A DNA stretch of 36,813 nucleotides from Candidatus Aenigmatarchaeota archaeon (GTDB taxonomy: Archaea; Aenigmatarchaeota; Aenigmatarchaeia; CG10238-14; SCSR01). Location: positions 1-36,813 of the forward strand of contig JAPLUY010000005.1 in the NCBI GenBank assembly GCA_026397385.1. The letters run 5' to 3'. Positions 1 through 8,386 of this stretch are shown in pieces. Within the stretch, counting starts at the first letter, position 1; every line of letters starts with the position of its first letter. The notes beneath the pieces are model-generated. The model was not told where the DNA came from. It worked only from the letters and a program-made list of their open reading frames with translations, and searched no databases. The translations under genes and the position numbers were made by a program.

Positions 1-2
1 TT

Positions 3-1712
3 GCGAACGCAATCATAGAAAACAAGCCCGAGAGGACGGTGAAGAAGCTCTTCACGGACAAGGAGGAAGGCGAGAAGGTCGACGTGATCGAGACCAAGGA
101 CGATGACGACCAGGCGAATTTCATCCTCAAGACCGTAAAGGAGCTGCTGAAGAAGTACAGCATGAAGGACATAGCGATACTTTGCAGGGGGAGGGCAAGC
201 GCTGGACTGATCGTCGACGCCTTCCGGAAGCACGGCATCCCGTTCCACTTCGTCGGCGAGGCTGGATTCTTCGAGGAGCCTATAGTCAAGGACGTCATGT
301 CTTATCTCAAGGTCGTCGATGACCCAGTGGAGAGCAACGCGGAGATGGTGAGGATACTCCACAGGGACATCTACTCGATAAGGAGGACGGACATAGCGAA
401 GTTCAACACCTACGCGTCGGACAACGACCTCAGCGCTTTCGAGGCGCTTGAGCACATCAATAAGATGGACATAGACAGGAAGAGGTTCGAGGCGGCGAGG
501 TCGGTGCTGGAGGATCTGATAAAGTCCAAGAGTAAGATGAAGCTGCTCGAGCTGGTGCACAAGCTGCTTTTCGAGACGGACTTCTACAGGTACGAGATAG
601 CCTTCGACAACAAGAAGAACATCGCCCTTTTGAACAAGTTCTACAAGTTTGTCGAGGAGTATGACGGCATATACCGCGGCTTTTCTACGTAGGCGTGACG
701 AGGGCGGAGAAGAAGCTCATAATAACCTATGCGAAGAGGTACGGAGACAACAAGACCGATTCGAAGCCCTCGAGGTTCCTTGAGGAGATTGCATACAGGA
801 AGAACCCGAATGTCAAGTTCGAATCGGTGGAGGTCGAAAGGACGGAAGTAGAGGAGACGAAGATTGAAAGGCGGGTGCACGACATGCTGCTAAGGGAGGC
901 CGTTTCCGCGCTTAGGCTGAACGACTACAACCTGGCCATAGAGAAGGTATTGCTCATGGCGAAGGCGATAAACGAGGACACGGACATCGAAAAGGACATA
1001 ATCGGCAAGATCAAGGCTCCCGACTGCAGCGAGGTCTTGAGGCAGATAAAGGACGGACGGATGGTCCAGGAAAAGCTGATCATGGAAGGCTCCACGCGAC
1101 TTCGGAGCCACGGTGCACGACGTGATAGAGCAGCTCACGAGGATGATTATGGACGGCCGGAAGCCAAGCGAAAAGGACGCGCTGGAGCTGCTGAAAAGGA
1201 GATGGGATCCCAAGGGCTACGGGTCCAAGCTGGACGAGAAGAGGGACTACGATGAGGGGAAGGATATACTCAAGACCTTCCTCAAGGAGCAGACTGCGAT
1301 GAAGGGCGATATCGTGGACATAGAGAGGTCCTTCACCACGGACGTGGACGGCATAAAGATGACAGGAAGGATCGACAGGATAGACAAGGACGGCGAGGAC
1401 TACACGGTCATCGACTACAAGACCGCGAAGAAGGTCCTGTCGGAGAAGGAGATAAGGGAGGACCTGCAGCTGCTGATGTACTCGCTTGTCACGGAGAAGC
1501 TCTACGGGAAGAAGCCAAGCAGGATAGGCATCTGGTTCCTGCGGCACAACAAGAAGGTCTTCGTGGAGGTGGACGGCGCCTCCCTGGAGGCGATGAAGGC
1601 AGACGTGAAGGCGGCCGTCGAGAAGATCATGTCCGAAGCTTTCGATCCAACGCCCGGATGGGAGTGCAAGAACTGCGACTACGACTGCCTGTGCGACGCG
1701 AGGAAAATGTGA
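3..1712 (+). pseudogene. UvrD/PcrA-like superfamily 1 helicase with C-terminal RecB-like PD-(D/E)XK nuclease; 5'-truncated by window edge and broken into three frames
   Basis: Frame 3 is open from nt 3 (ANAIIENKPERTVKKLF...). Helicase motif VI 'FYVGVTRAEKKLIITYA' is in another frame at ~683-740. Nuclease 'FGATVHDVIEQ...GRIDRIDKDGEDYTVIDYKTAKK...CKNCDYDCLC' is in a third frame (1113-1712). Sequence between blocks is missing. Confidence 0.8.
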
Positions 1713-1789
1713 GGGAAAAATATATTATTAGAAAAATGCAATAAATTATTAGAAGTCGAAAAAATAAAGGATTTATTTGGTGGCAACAA

Positions 1790-2125
1790 ATGAAACAAAA
1801 AAAATCAGCAATTCAAAATTTTTTAAAAAATAAATCGGAGTGTGAACCTAAAATTGTCAACATCGTTGCAACTGGCAATTTTTCGAAAAGACTTAATATT
1901 AATTCACTAGCAAGAAATCTGGATGTAGAAGAAAAAATATATGACCCTGAGACGTATCCAGCTTTACTTGTAAAAGTAGGAAAAAATAAAAAACACGTGA
2001 CCCTATATTCAAGTGGTAAATACATTATTGTAGGAGTGACGTCTAAAAAAGAATTATTTTTAGTATACAAAGAAATAGTAAAAAAATTAAAGAAAGCCGG
2101 AGCATTAAACTCCAATTTTCAATGA
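1790..2125 (+). CDS. Single-repeat TBP-like protein (half-TBP, 111 aa)
   Basis: KIVNIVATGNFSKRLNINSLARNLDVEEKIYDPETYPALLVKVGKNKKHVTLYSSGKYIIVGVTSKKELFLVYKEIVKKLKKAGAL aligns end to end with repeat 2 of the TBP at 6944-7540 (VENIVASAKLDGTLDLDKIAFNLDNSEYEPEQFPGLVYRMKDPKVAFLLFGSGKVICAGARNVKDIGIAVARVSKKLKEIGAI). Confidence 0.75.
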   Translation: MKQKKSAIQNFLKNKSECEPKIVNIVATGNFSKRLNINSLARNLDVEEKIYDPETYPALLVKVGKNKKHVTLYSSGKYIIVGVTSKKELFLVYKEIVKKLKKAGALNSNFQ

Positions 2126-2313
2126 TGATAAATAAAAATTAAATATGTAATAGAAAATTTTCAGAATGAAGGTCGTGAAACGGGTACATTTCAATTGGTG
2201 TATGTGTTTTAATTAAGAACTTTTTTAGAAGTATGAAAAGTTATGCGGGAGGAGGTTATTAATCTCAGAGGGTTAAGATTATCATAAAACATCACTTAAA
2301 GAAGGTATTACAA

Positions 2314-4095
2314 ATGAATGAAGATATCCACGATTCTATTTTTACGAAAAACATACAAAGAGGACTAGATAAAAAAATCATTAAAGTAGAAAATGATGGT
2401 TCTAAAATAATTTATTATTGCAAGAGAAATTACTCAACCTCTTTTAAAAATCCGGAAGAAAGAGTCAGAGCTTCTTATTTTTGTGAGCTTGTTATAGATT
2501 ACGATTATCAGCCAAAAAATATAGATATTGAGGTTACGGTTCCTAGAAGGACGCCGGAAGACAGGGCAGATATTGTTGTTTATGATGAGGACGGTGCAGA
2601 ATATCTTGTTGTTGAATGCAAAAAAGACGGAATAACTGATGCTGAATTTAAACAGGCAATTGAACAAGTTTTTGGAAATGCAAATAGCCTAAGGGCAAAG
2701 TTTGCCTCTGTCATTGCAGGTATTACTAAAACTGCTTTTGATGTTTCAGGGTTCAAACCAAATGAAAGAGAAAAAAATGTTATTTCCGACATTCCTAAAA
2801 AATATGGAAAAACACCAAAATACAAATTCGTCAAAGGATACCCATACAAAGAATTAAAGGAAGTCTCTAGGGAGGAATTAATAAGAGCATTGGAAAAATC
2901 ACATGATACGGTTTGGCAAGGTGGAAAATTAGCGCCTACTACCGCTTTTGACGAAGTTTCTAAATTACTTTTTTGTAAATTAAGAGATGAAAAAATAACA
3001 AAGAAAGGCGAAGCTTACAGTTTTCAGATAGGAACTCATGAATCTTCGGAAGAAATTTTTAAGAGGATAGATGTAATTTATCAGAAAGCAAAGGCTGAAG
3101 ACTCAGAAGTCTTTAAGGAAGATATAAAATTAGAACCAAGAGTAGTTTATAGTGTTGTTGAACATTTGCAGGAATTAGCAATAGGCAAGATAGATTTAGA
3201 TACAAAGGGTGTTGCGTTTGAGCGATTTATGGAAGACTTTTTTAAGGGCAAGATGGGACAATTTTTTACACCGAGAGAAATAATAAACTTCTGCGTTGAA
3301 ATTATGAACCCGGAAAGAAGCGATTTAGTTATAGATCCCGCTTGCGGGTCTGGTGGTTTTTTGCTTAACGCTCTTGATAAAGTTAGAAAATTTTCAGAAT
3401 TGAATTACGATGAAATGGAAGCGTGGGAAAATTGGCATAAGTTTGCTATGAATAATCTTTATGGAATTGAAATAAATGATCAAATTGCAAGAGTTTGTAA
3501 GATGAATATGATAATTCATGATGATGGACACACAAATATTATCAGCACAGATTCATTGAAAAATATTGATGAAATCACAAAAATCCACAAAGGATTTAAG
3601 AAAGCTCAATTTGACATTCTTTTAACAAATCCCCCGTTTGGAGCAATTGTAAAATCTACAGAAAAAGATTATTTGGACAAATATGAATTGGGTAAAGATA
3701 AACAAAACCAAAAAACAGAGATTTTATTCATAGAAAGATGTTTGGATTTCCTAAAGCCAAATGGAAAAATGGCGATTGTTTTACCGGATGGAATTTTAAC
3801 AAATTCCTCTTTACAATATGTTAGAGATTTCTTGATAAAAAAGTCGCAGATTTTGGCAATTGTTAGTTTACCGCAATTTGCGTTTACACATTTCGGAGCG
3901 GGGGTCAAATCCTCTCTTATTTTTGTAAGAAAGAAAAAAGAAGAAGAAACAAACAACTGTCCTATTTTTATGGCGATCGCTGAACACATCGGTTACGATG
4001 CAACGGGAAGGAAAGATGCGATCAACGACTTAAATAAAATTTATGACGAATATAAAAAATTCGAGAAGGATCCAAAGTCTTACAAGGGAGTTTAA
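2314..4095 (+). CDS. hsdM: Fused restriction-modification protein: N-terminal HSDR_N-like PD-(D/E)XK nuclease plus HsdM-type N6-adenine methyltransferase
   Basis: Nuclease signature 'RADIVVYDEDGAEYLVVECKK'; MTase motif I 'VIDPACGSGGFLLNAL', motif IV 'ILLTNPPFG', and 'GQFFTPREI' region. Confidence 0.88.
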   Translation: MNEDIHDSIFTKNIQRGLDKKIIKVENDGSKIIYYCKRNYSTSFKNPEERVRASYFCELVIDYDYQPKNIDIEVTVPRRTPEDRADIVVYDEDGAEYLVVECKKDGITDAEFKQAIEQVFGNANSLRAKFASVIAGITKTAFDVSGFKPNEREKNVISDIPKKYGKTPKYKFVKGYPYKELKEVSREELIRALEKSHDTVWQGGKLAPTTAFDEVSKLLFCKLRDEKITKKGEAYSFQIGTHESSEEIFKRIDVIYQKAKAEDSEVFKEDIKLEPRVVYSVVEHLQELAIGKIDLDTKGVAFERFMEDFFKGKMGQFFTPREIINFCVEIMNPERSDLVIDPACGSGGFLLNALDKVRKFSELNYDEMEAWENWHKFAMNNLYGIEINDQIARVCKMNMIIHDDGHTNIISTDSLKNIDEITKIHKGFKKAQFDILLTNPPFGAIVKSTEKDYLDKYELGKDKQNQKTEILFIERCLDFLKPNGKMAIVLPDGILTNSSLQYVRDFLIKKSQILAIVSLPQFAFTHFGAGVKSSLIFVRKKKEEETNNCPIFMAIAEHIGYDATGRKDAINDLNKIYDEYKKFEKDPKSYKGV

Positions 4096-4096
4096 G

Positions 4097-5479
4097 ATGG
4101 AATGCTTTACTATCCTTGCTGATGAAATTGATCAAAGGAGATTAGATCCTTACTATCATTCTAAAATTTTTAAAGATAATGAAAAAATAATAAGAAACTC
4201 TAAATTTGAAGTAAAACTGTTGAAGGATGTTTCTAAAAAAATAGTTGACGGTCCTTTCGGTAGTCAACTAAAAGTAGAGGAATATGTTGAAAAAGGAATC
4301 CCACTAATCAGAGTCAAAGATGTTAAAGATCAAGAATTACTTGAAGATAATTTTGTATACATTTCTAAAGAAAAACAAGAACAACTAAAGAGAAGTAAAG
4401 TACTTCCAGGAGATGTACTTTTAACTAAGGCGGGTTCTATTGGAAATGCATGTGTTTTTCCAAAACACTTAAGAGAAGCGAACATAACTTCTCACCTGGC
4501 AAAGATAGAAGTAAACAATGTTGTATACCCAGAATATTTATGTAAATATTTAAACACAAAATATGGCAGATTACAAATATTTAGAGAAGGAAATAAAACT
4601 ACACGACCGGAGCTAAATATTTCCGAAGTTTCCTCCATACTTGTTATAGTCCCTCCATTGGGAAAACAGGAAAAAATAGTTCAATTGATGGATAAATCAT
4701 ATTTTCAAAAGAGGGAAAAAAAACTAGAAGCCCAGAATTTACTTGATTCATTAAATGATTATGTTCTTGGAGAATTGGGAATAGTCCCACTCAAATTAAA
4801 GGATAAAATGATTTATGTTGTTAATTATGATACTGTTAAAAATAATAGATTAGATGCTTACTATTATCAGCCTAAATTTGAAGAAGTGGAAAATATAATT
4901 AAGAACTGTGGAGTTGAGGTTAAAAAGTTAAAAGAATGTTTTGATGGTGAGTTAGTCAAAGGGATATTGCCCACCGATAAAGAAAAAGAAGGTGGTGCAA
5001 AAGTTTTACAGATTAAAAACATTCTTAGAAACGGATTGATAAATACTTCTAAATATGTTACTGCCAAAAATATCTTTGGGTCAGAACATAAGATAAAAAA
5101 GGGAGAAGTGATACTAGTCATTACTGGGGCAACAATTGGTAAAGTTGGTTTATGGTATTCTAATGAAGATTTTTATCTTGGTGGGGATATGGTAAAATTT
5201 TTTACAAGTGACAATGTTGATCCATACTATATTCAAGCCTTCTTATTGTCCCAATTAGGGCAATATCAATTATTGAGACATATTACGGGAGCGACAAACA
5301 AACATTTGTCTCCTGATGATATTGAGAAAATTAAAATTCCTATTCCATCGTTTAGTGTTCAAAACAAAATTGGCGAAGAATTTAAAAAACGAATGCAAAA
5401 AGCTGAACAATTGAAAAATGAAGCTAAAGAAGATTTTGAAAAAACTAAACAAGAAGTTGAAAAGATGATTCTAGGTTAG
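4097..5479 (+). CDS. hsdS: Type I-like specificity subunit with two target recognition domains
   Basis: ATG 1 nt after the hsdM stop. Two TRD/conserved-region units (DGPFGSQLKVEEY...PGDVLLTKAGSIGNACVF and KGILPTDKEKEGG...KGEVILVITGATIGKVGLW). The longer ORF start at 4043 overlaps hsdM and is less likely. Confidence 0.85.
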   Translation: MECFTILADEIDQRRLDPYYHSKIFKDNEKIIRNSKFEVKLLKDVSKKIVDGPFGSQLKVEEYVEKGIPLIRVKDVKDQELLEDNFVYISKEKQEQLKRSKVLPGDVLLTKAGSIGNACVFPKHLREANITSHLAKIEVNNVVYPEYLCKYLNTKYGRLQIFREGNKTTRPELNISEVSSILVIVPPLGKQEKIVQLMDKSYFQKREKKLEAQNLLDSLNDYVLGELGIVPLKLKDKMIYVVNYDTVKNNRLDAYYYQPKFEEVENIIKNCGVEVKKLKECFDGELVKGILPTDKEKEGGAKVLQIKNILRNGLINTSKYVTAKNIFGSEHKIKKGEVILVITGATIGKVGLWYSNEDFYLGGDMVKFFTSDNVDPYYIQAFLLSQLGQYQLLRHITGATNKHLSPDDIEKIKIPIPSFSVQNKIGEEFKKRMQKAEQLKNEAKEDFEKTKQEVEKMILG

Positions 5480-5536
5480 AAAAATTGATTATATATATTT
5501 TCAAATATTATTTTCTGGGGATTAACTAAATTAACA

Positions 5537-5833
5537 TTAAATAATTCCTGAAAACCCAAGTTCTTTGAGTTCCTCTAGTCTTTTTTTCTTATCTATGTTA
5601 TTCGTCTGAGTACCTTCTCTCCAAGCGCGTTCTATCTCCTTCGCGGACTTGCCACAGTTCGGACATTTATCTGATAAAAGTTCGTGCCCCTCTGCCTTTT
5701 TGTGCCATCTAGTGTTCTTGGCAATTGCACTTCTGCTGATGCTAGCCGCAGTATGACTAGGCCACCAGAGAATCTCCAGAACCTCATGCTCGCAGAAAGG
5801 ACACATTTCTTTGAGTTTCTGATGTGGATCCAT
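5537..5833 (-). CDS. Small double CxxC zinc-ribbon protein
   Basis: 98 aa with CPFC...CPNC pairs and His between them. Confidence 0.6.
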   Translation of the reverse strand: MDPHQKLKEMCPFCEHEVLEILWWPSHTAASISRSAIAKNTRWHKKAEGHELLSDKCPNCGKSAKEIERAWREGTQTNNIDKKKRLEELKELGFSGII

Positions 5834-5958
5834 GATTTAATAATGTCTAGGAGTTAATTAAAAAGAATATTAAAAGTCTGGCTTTGCATATTCTGTCAAC
5901 AAGCCATGGTGACGAGAAATTTTGTCGCACGCGGGTGATTCATTTTTAAAGACGCTAA

Positions 5959-6420
5959 TTAGCCGCTGGCTTCTGAAGCTTCCACTTCCTTTCGTATTTT
6001 TGCTATATGTTGCTTCGCTGTTTCGGGGGCTATAGTTTCTATGTGCAAATCCCCACATTTTGCACGTTCCGTTTCGTCTTCGGTTACAACAACAACGTCT
6101 AGTCCTTCAAGCTGTTTCAGCTGAGCTAGTTTGACGGTGGACTCGATCGGTGTAAGGGAAGCGGAGGGGTTGTCCTCGTGCAGTAGGCCTTTTACACACC
6201 CTATATACCAGTGCTTTTCCGGATAAGCCGCAAAAAGACTGTTCAGCACGGACGACGTAACGCAAAAGTTAAGTTCCATCTTGTGGCATTTGCAATCCAT
6301 CACTTCTTTGAGCATGGCTTTAGATGGTGTTTCCACGTAATGCTTCTCTATGGATTTGTTAAGCGCGGAAAACCCGAAAATGAACACTTGAAAATCGTCT
6401 CGTACGTGCTCTTCAAACAT
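5959..6420 (-). CDS. Hypothetical protein, possibly PIN-like toxin
   Basis: 153 aa ORF. Pattern VFIFGFSALNKS...SSVLNSLFAA...LDVVVVTEDETERAKCGDLHIETIAPE is loosely reminiscent of PIN-domain C-termini; preceded on the same strand by a small ORF. Confidence 0.45.
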   Translation of the reverse strand: MFEEHVRDDFQVFIFGFSALNKSIEKHYVETPSKAMLKEVMDCKCHKMELNFCVTSSVLNSLFAAYPEKHWYIGCVKGLLHEDNPSASLTPIESTVKLAQLKQLEGLDVVVVTEDETERAKCGDLHIETIAPETAKQHIAKIRKEVEASEASG

Positions 6421-6475
6421 ATGTGCCCCTCAGTGCTAAAAGTAAGTCCGTTCAGAACTTGCTTTTTTAAGCAGT

Positions 6476-6739
6476 TTAATCTTCGGCAACCGCAAAGATG
6501 TCAGGTGTTTGAGTAACGTTTGCGGCTTTAATTATCCTAAGAGGCGAGTGCATCGTAATCCTGACAGAAATGATGTCTTGCGGTTGTGCCGAATCTATGA
6601 TTTCCCGCGCAGGCCCCTCGACGACGAACCCGTATTTTTTGACGGTAGTCCTGATGGTATCGGCGGGCAGGTATTTCACGGCTTCAAATTCTTCTTTGTT
6701 TGAGTTCATTTCTATCATCTTCATACTAGCCTCTGGCAA
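6476..6739 (-). CDS. Small hypothetical protein, candidate antitoxin partner (start may be 6724)
   Basis: 87 aa ORF directly upstream of 6420-5959 on the same strand; two in-frame ATGs near the start. Confidence 0.4.
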   Translation of the reverse strand: MPEASMKMIEMNSNKEEFEAVKYLPADTIRTTVKKYGFVVEGPAREIIDSAQPQDIISVRITMHSPLRIIKAANVTQTPDIFAVAED

Positions 6740-6943
6740 TTCGTAATCGCATGGCTAAGAATTTAAACTTGAGCCCAACGCGCACCAGAGCTATGTAAAA
6801 TATGGGCTAGCTACATGATAAGTTTAACGTCCACCTTCGGAGATCATCGACAGTTCCCTTGACAATCTTCACAACCGCCTCGCTGTTCTTATAATCGTCG
6901 TCTATCTTGAACTTGGACTTCCTTCAAGTCTTCCGCCCGTCCA

Positions 6944-7540
6944 CTAAGCCTTCGTCGCGGGCTTCGGCTTGATTATCGCGCCTATTTCCTTGAGCTTCTT
7001 AGAGACGCGCGCGACTGCGATTCCGATGTCCTTCACGTTGCGTGCGCCTGCGCAGATGACCTTGCCGCTGCCGAACAGCAGGAACGCGACCTTCGGGTCC
7101 TTCATGCGGTAGACGAGGCCAGGGAACTGCTCGGGCTCGTACTCTGAGTTGTCCAGGTTGAACGCGATCTTGTCGAGGTCCAGCGTACCATCGAGCTTGG
7201 CCGAGGCCACGATGTTCTCGACCTGCACCTTATAGTCCTTGGGCAGCTTCACGCCCGACTTGGTGATGAGTTCGGCCACGCGCTCGAAGACGAGCTTGAC
7301 GTCGGATATGTTGCGGCAGCCCGTGCAGACGACCTTCCCGCTGCCGAAGATCAAGGCAGCGGCCTTCGGCTCCTTCATGCGGTAGACCACGCCCGGAAAA
7401 CGCTCCGGCTCGTACTCCATCCCGCCCGTCTTTACCAGCCTTTCCAGCTGTATGCGTACGCCAAACGTGGCGGTAGCGACCGTGTTCTCCACGTGAATCC
7501 CGAACTCCTTAGAGGCTGTCAATAGAAAACGACCTAGCAT
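6944..7540 (-). CDS. tbp: TATA-box-binding protein (two repeats)
   Basis: Two tandem TBP repeats: IHVENTVATATFG...RFPGVVYRMKEPKAAALIFGSGKVVCTG and VQVENIVASAKL...QFPGLVYRMKDPKVAFLLFGSGKVICAG. Confidence 0.97.
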   Translation of the reverse strand: MLGRFLLTASKEFGIHVENTVATATFGVRIQLERLVKTGGMEYEPERFPGVVYRMKEPKAAALIFGSGKVVCTGCRNISDVKLVFERVAELITKSGVKLPKDYKVQVENIVASAKLDGTLDLDKIAFNLDNSEYEPEQFPGLVYRMKDPKVAFLLFGSGKVICAGARNVKDIGIAVARVSKKLKEIGAIIKPKPATKA

Positions 7541-7691
7541 AAATTAGTCATGCACCCACATATACTCGATATATGGCGCCCTGGCAGGCCCGGACGGGCG
7601 TCGCCCGAACCACGGGAGGTGGTGGGAAGGGCAGATATCCTTCCGGGGTGCAACGGAATCGTATGGAAGCATTGCCGGGATCAAAACTTAA

Positions 7692-7715
7692 GTATTATAT
7701 AGACGTATATAATAC
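7692..7715. promoter_or_regulatory. Perfect 10-bp inverted repeat (4-nt spacer) just upstream of the TA operon; candidate autoregulatory operator
   Basis: GTATTATATA-GACG-TATATAATAC; ATG of the first gene at 7723. Confidence 0.7.
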
Positions 7716-7722
7716 AGATAAC

Positions 7723-8022
7723 ATGCCCCAGAAACGTAAGACCGAAGCCTCGCAGGCCAGGCGCGCGAACAGCATCCTGCACTACCCGAGGCTGGACACG
7801 GTCATGATGATCGAGGATGCAATACGCGACGCGAAGGAATACCCTTCCAAGCGCCAGCTCTGGCTGTCGCTGAAGAGGAAGGTGATGTACCAGACGTTCC
7901 TCGTGGTGCTCGACTACCTCGAAAAATCGAACAAGATACTGCTGAACAGGGGCAAGATCATCTGGATATGGGACCCGGAAGGTGCTAAAAAATACCTGAA
8001 AGACGGGTTGATAGTCAGATGA
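7723..8022 (+). CDS. Winged-helix-like protein, putative antitoxin
   Basis: MPQKRKTEASQARRANSILHYPRLDTVMMIEDAIRDAKEYPSKRQLWLSLKRKVMYQTFLVVLDYLEKSNKILLNRGKIIWIWDP; ATGA overlap with the next gene. The 7573 start in the ORF track runs through the operator and is unlikely. Confidence 0.65.
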   Translation: MPQKRKTEASQARRANSILHYPRLDTVMMIEDAIRDAKEYPSKRQLWLSLKRKVMYQTFLVVLDYLEKSNKILLNRGKIIWIWDPEGAKKYLKDGLIVR

Positions 8023-8363
8023 GCAACGGCAGCACCGGAACGAGAAGGGTTGTCGTCACATTCGCCGACGACGGCCTTCGCGAGTCATACGAGAGGCTAA
8101 AGAAAGAGGACGACAAGCTGTACAAGGCGATAACGCGCGTGCTCGACTCGCTGAGAAGCAACCCCGCTTTCGGCGTCTCGATAGCGAAGAACCTGATACC
8201 GGCTTACTACGTAAGGAGATATGGCGTGAACAACCTCCACAAATGCAACCTGCCGGGCGGATGGAGGCTTTTGTATTTCGTGAAAGGCACGCAAGCGGAG
8301 GTCGTTTCCATCGTGCTCGAATGGCTCACTCACAAAAAGTACGAAAGAAGGTTCGGTTACTGA
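8019..8363 (+). CDS. RelE/ParE-family toxin-like protein
   Basis: ESYERLKKEDDKLYKAITRVLDSLRSNPAFG...LPGGWRLLYFVKGTQAEVVSIVLEWLTHKKYERRFGY is RelE-like. Confidence 0.75.
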   Translation: MSNGSTGTRRVVVTFADDGLRESYERLKKEDDKLYKAITRVLDSLRSNPAFGVSIAKNLIPAYYVRRYGVNNLHKCNLPGGWRLLYFVKGTQAEVVSIVLEWLTHKKYERRFGY

Positions 8364-8386
8364 ACGGATGCAAAAGCTGAAAATAG

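Larger units (their letters stand above)
1715..5530. other. AT-rich genomic island (RM system plus half-TBP)
   Basis: Abrupt change from GC-rich to strongly AT-rich sequence and Lys/Ile/Asn-rich coding right after the uvrD-like stop; composition recovers gradually after ~5.5 kb. Confidence 0.75.

Noticed and set aside
4043-4096. Upstream start for hsdS
   Set aside because: Overlaps the hsdM 3' coding end; ATG at 4097 fits a typical tight operon.
7573-7722. N-terminal extension of the wHTH antitoxin gene
   Set aside because: Runs through the perfect palindrome/TATA region and has non-protein-like Gly/Arg composition; ATG at 7723 is preferred.
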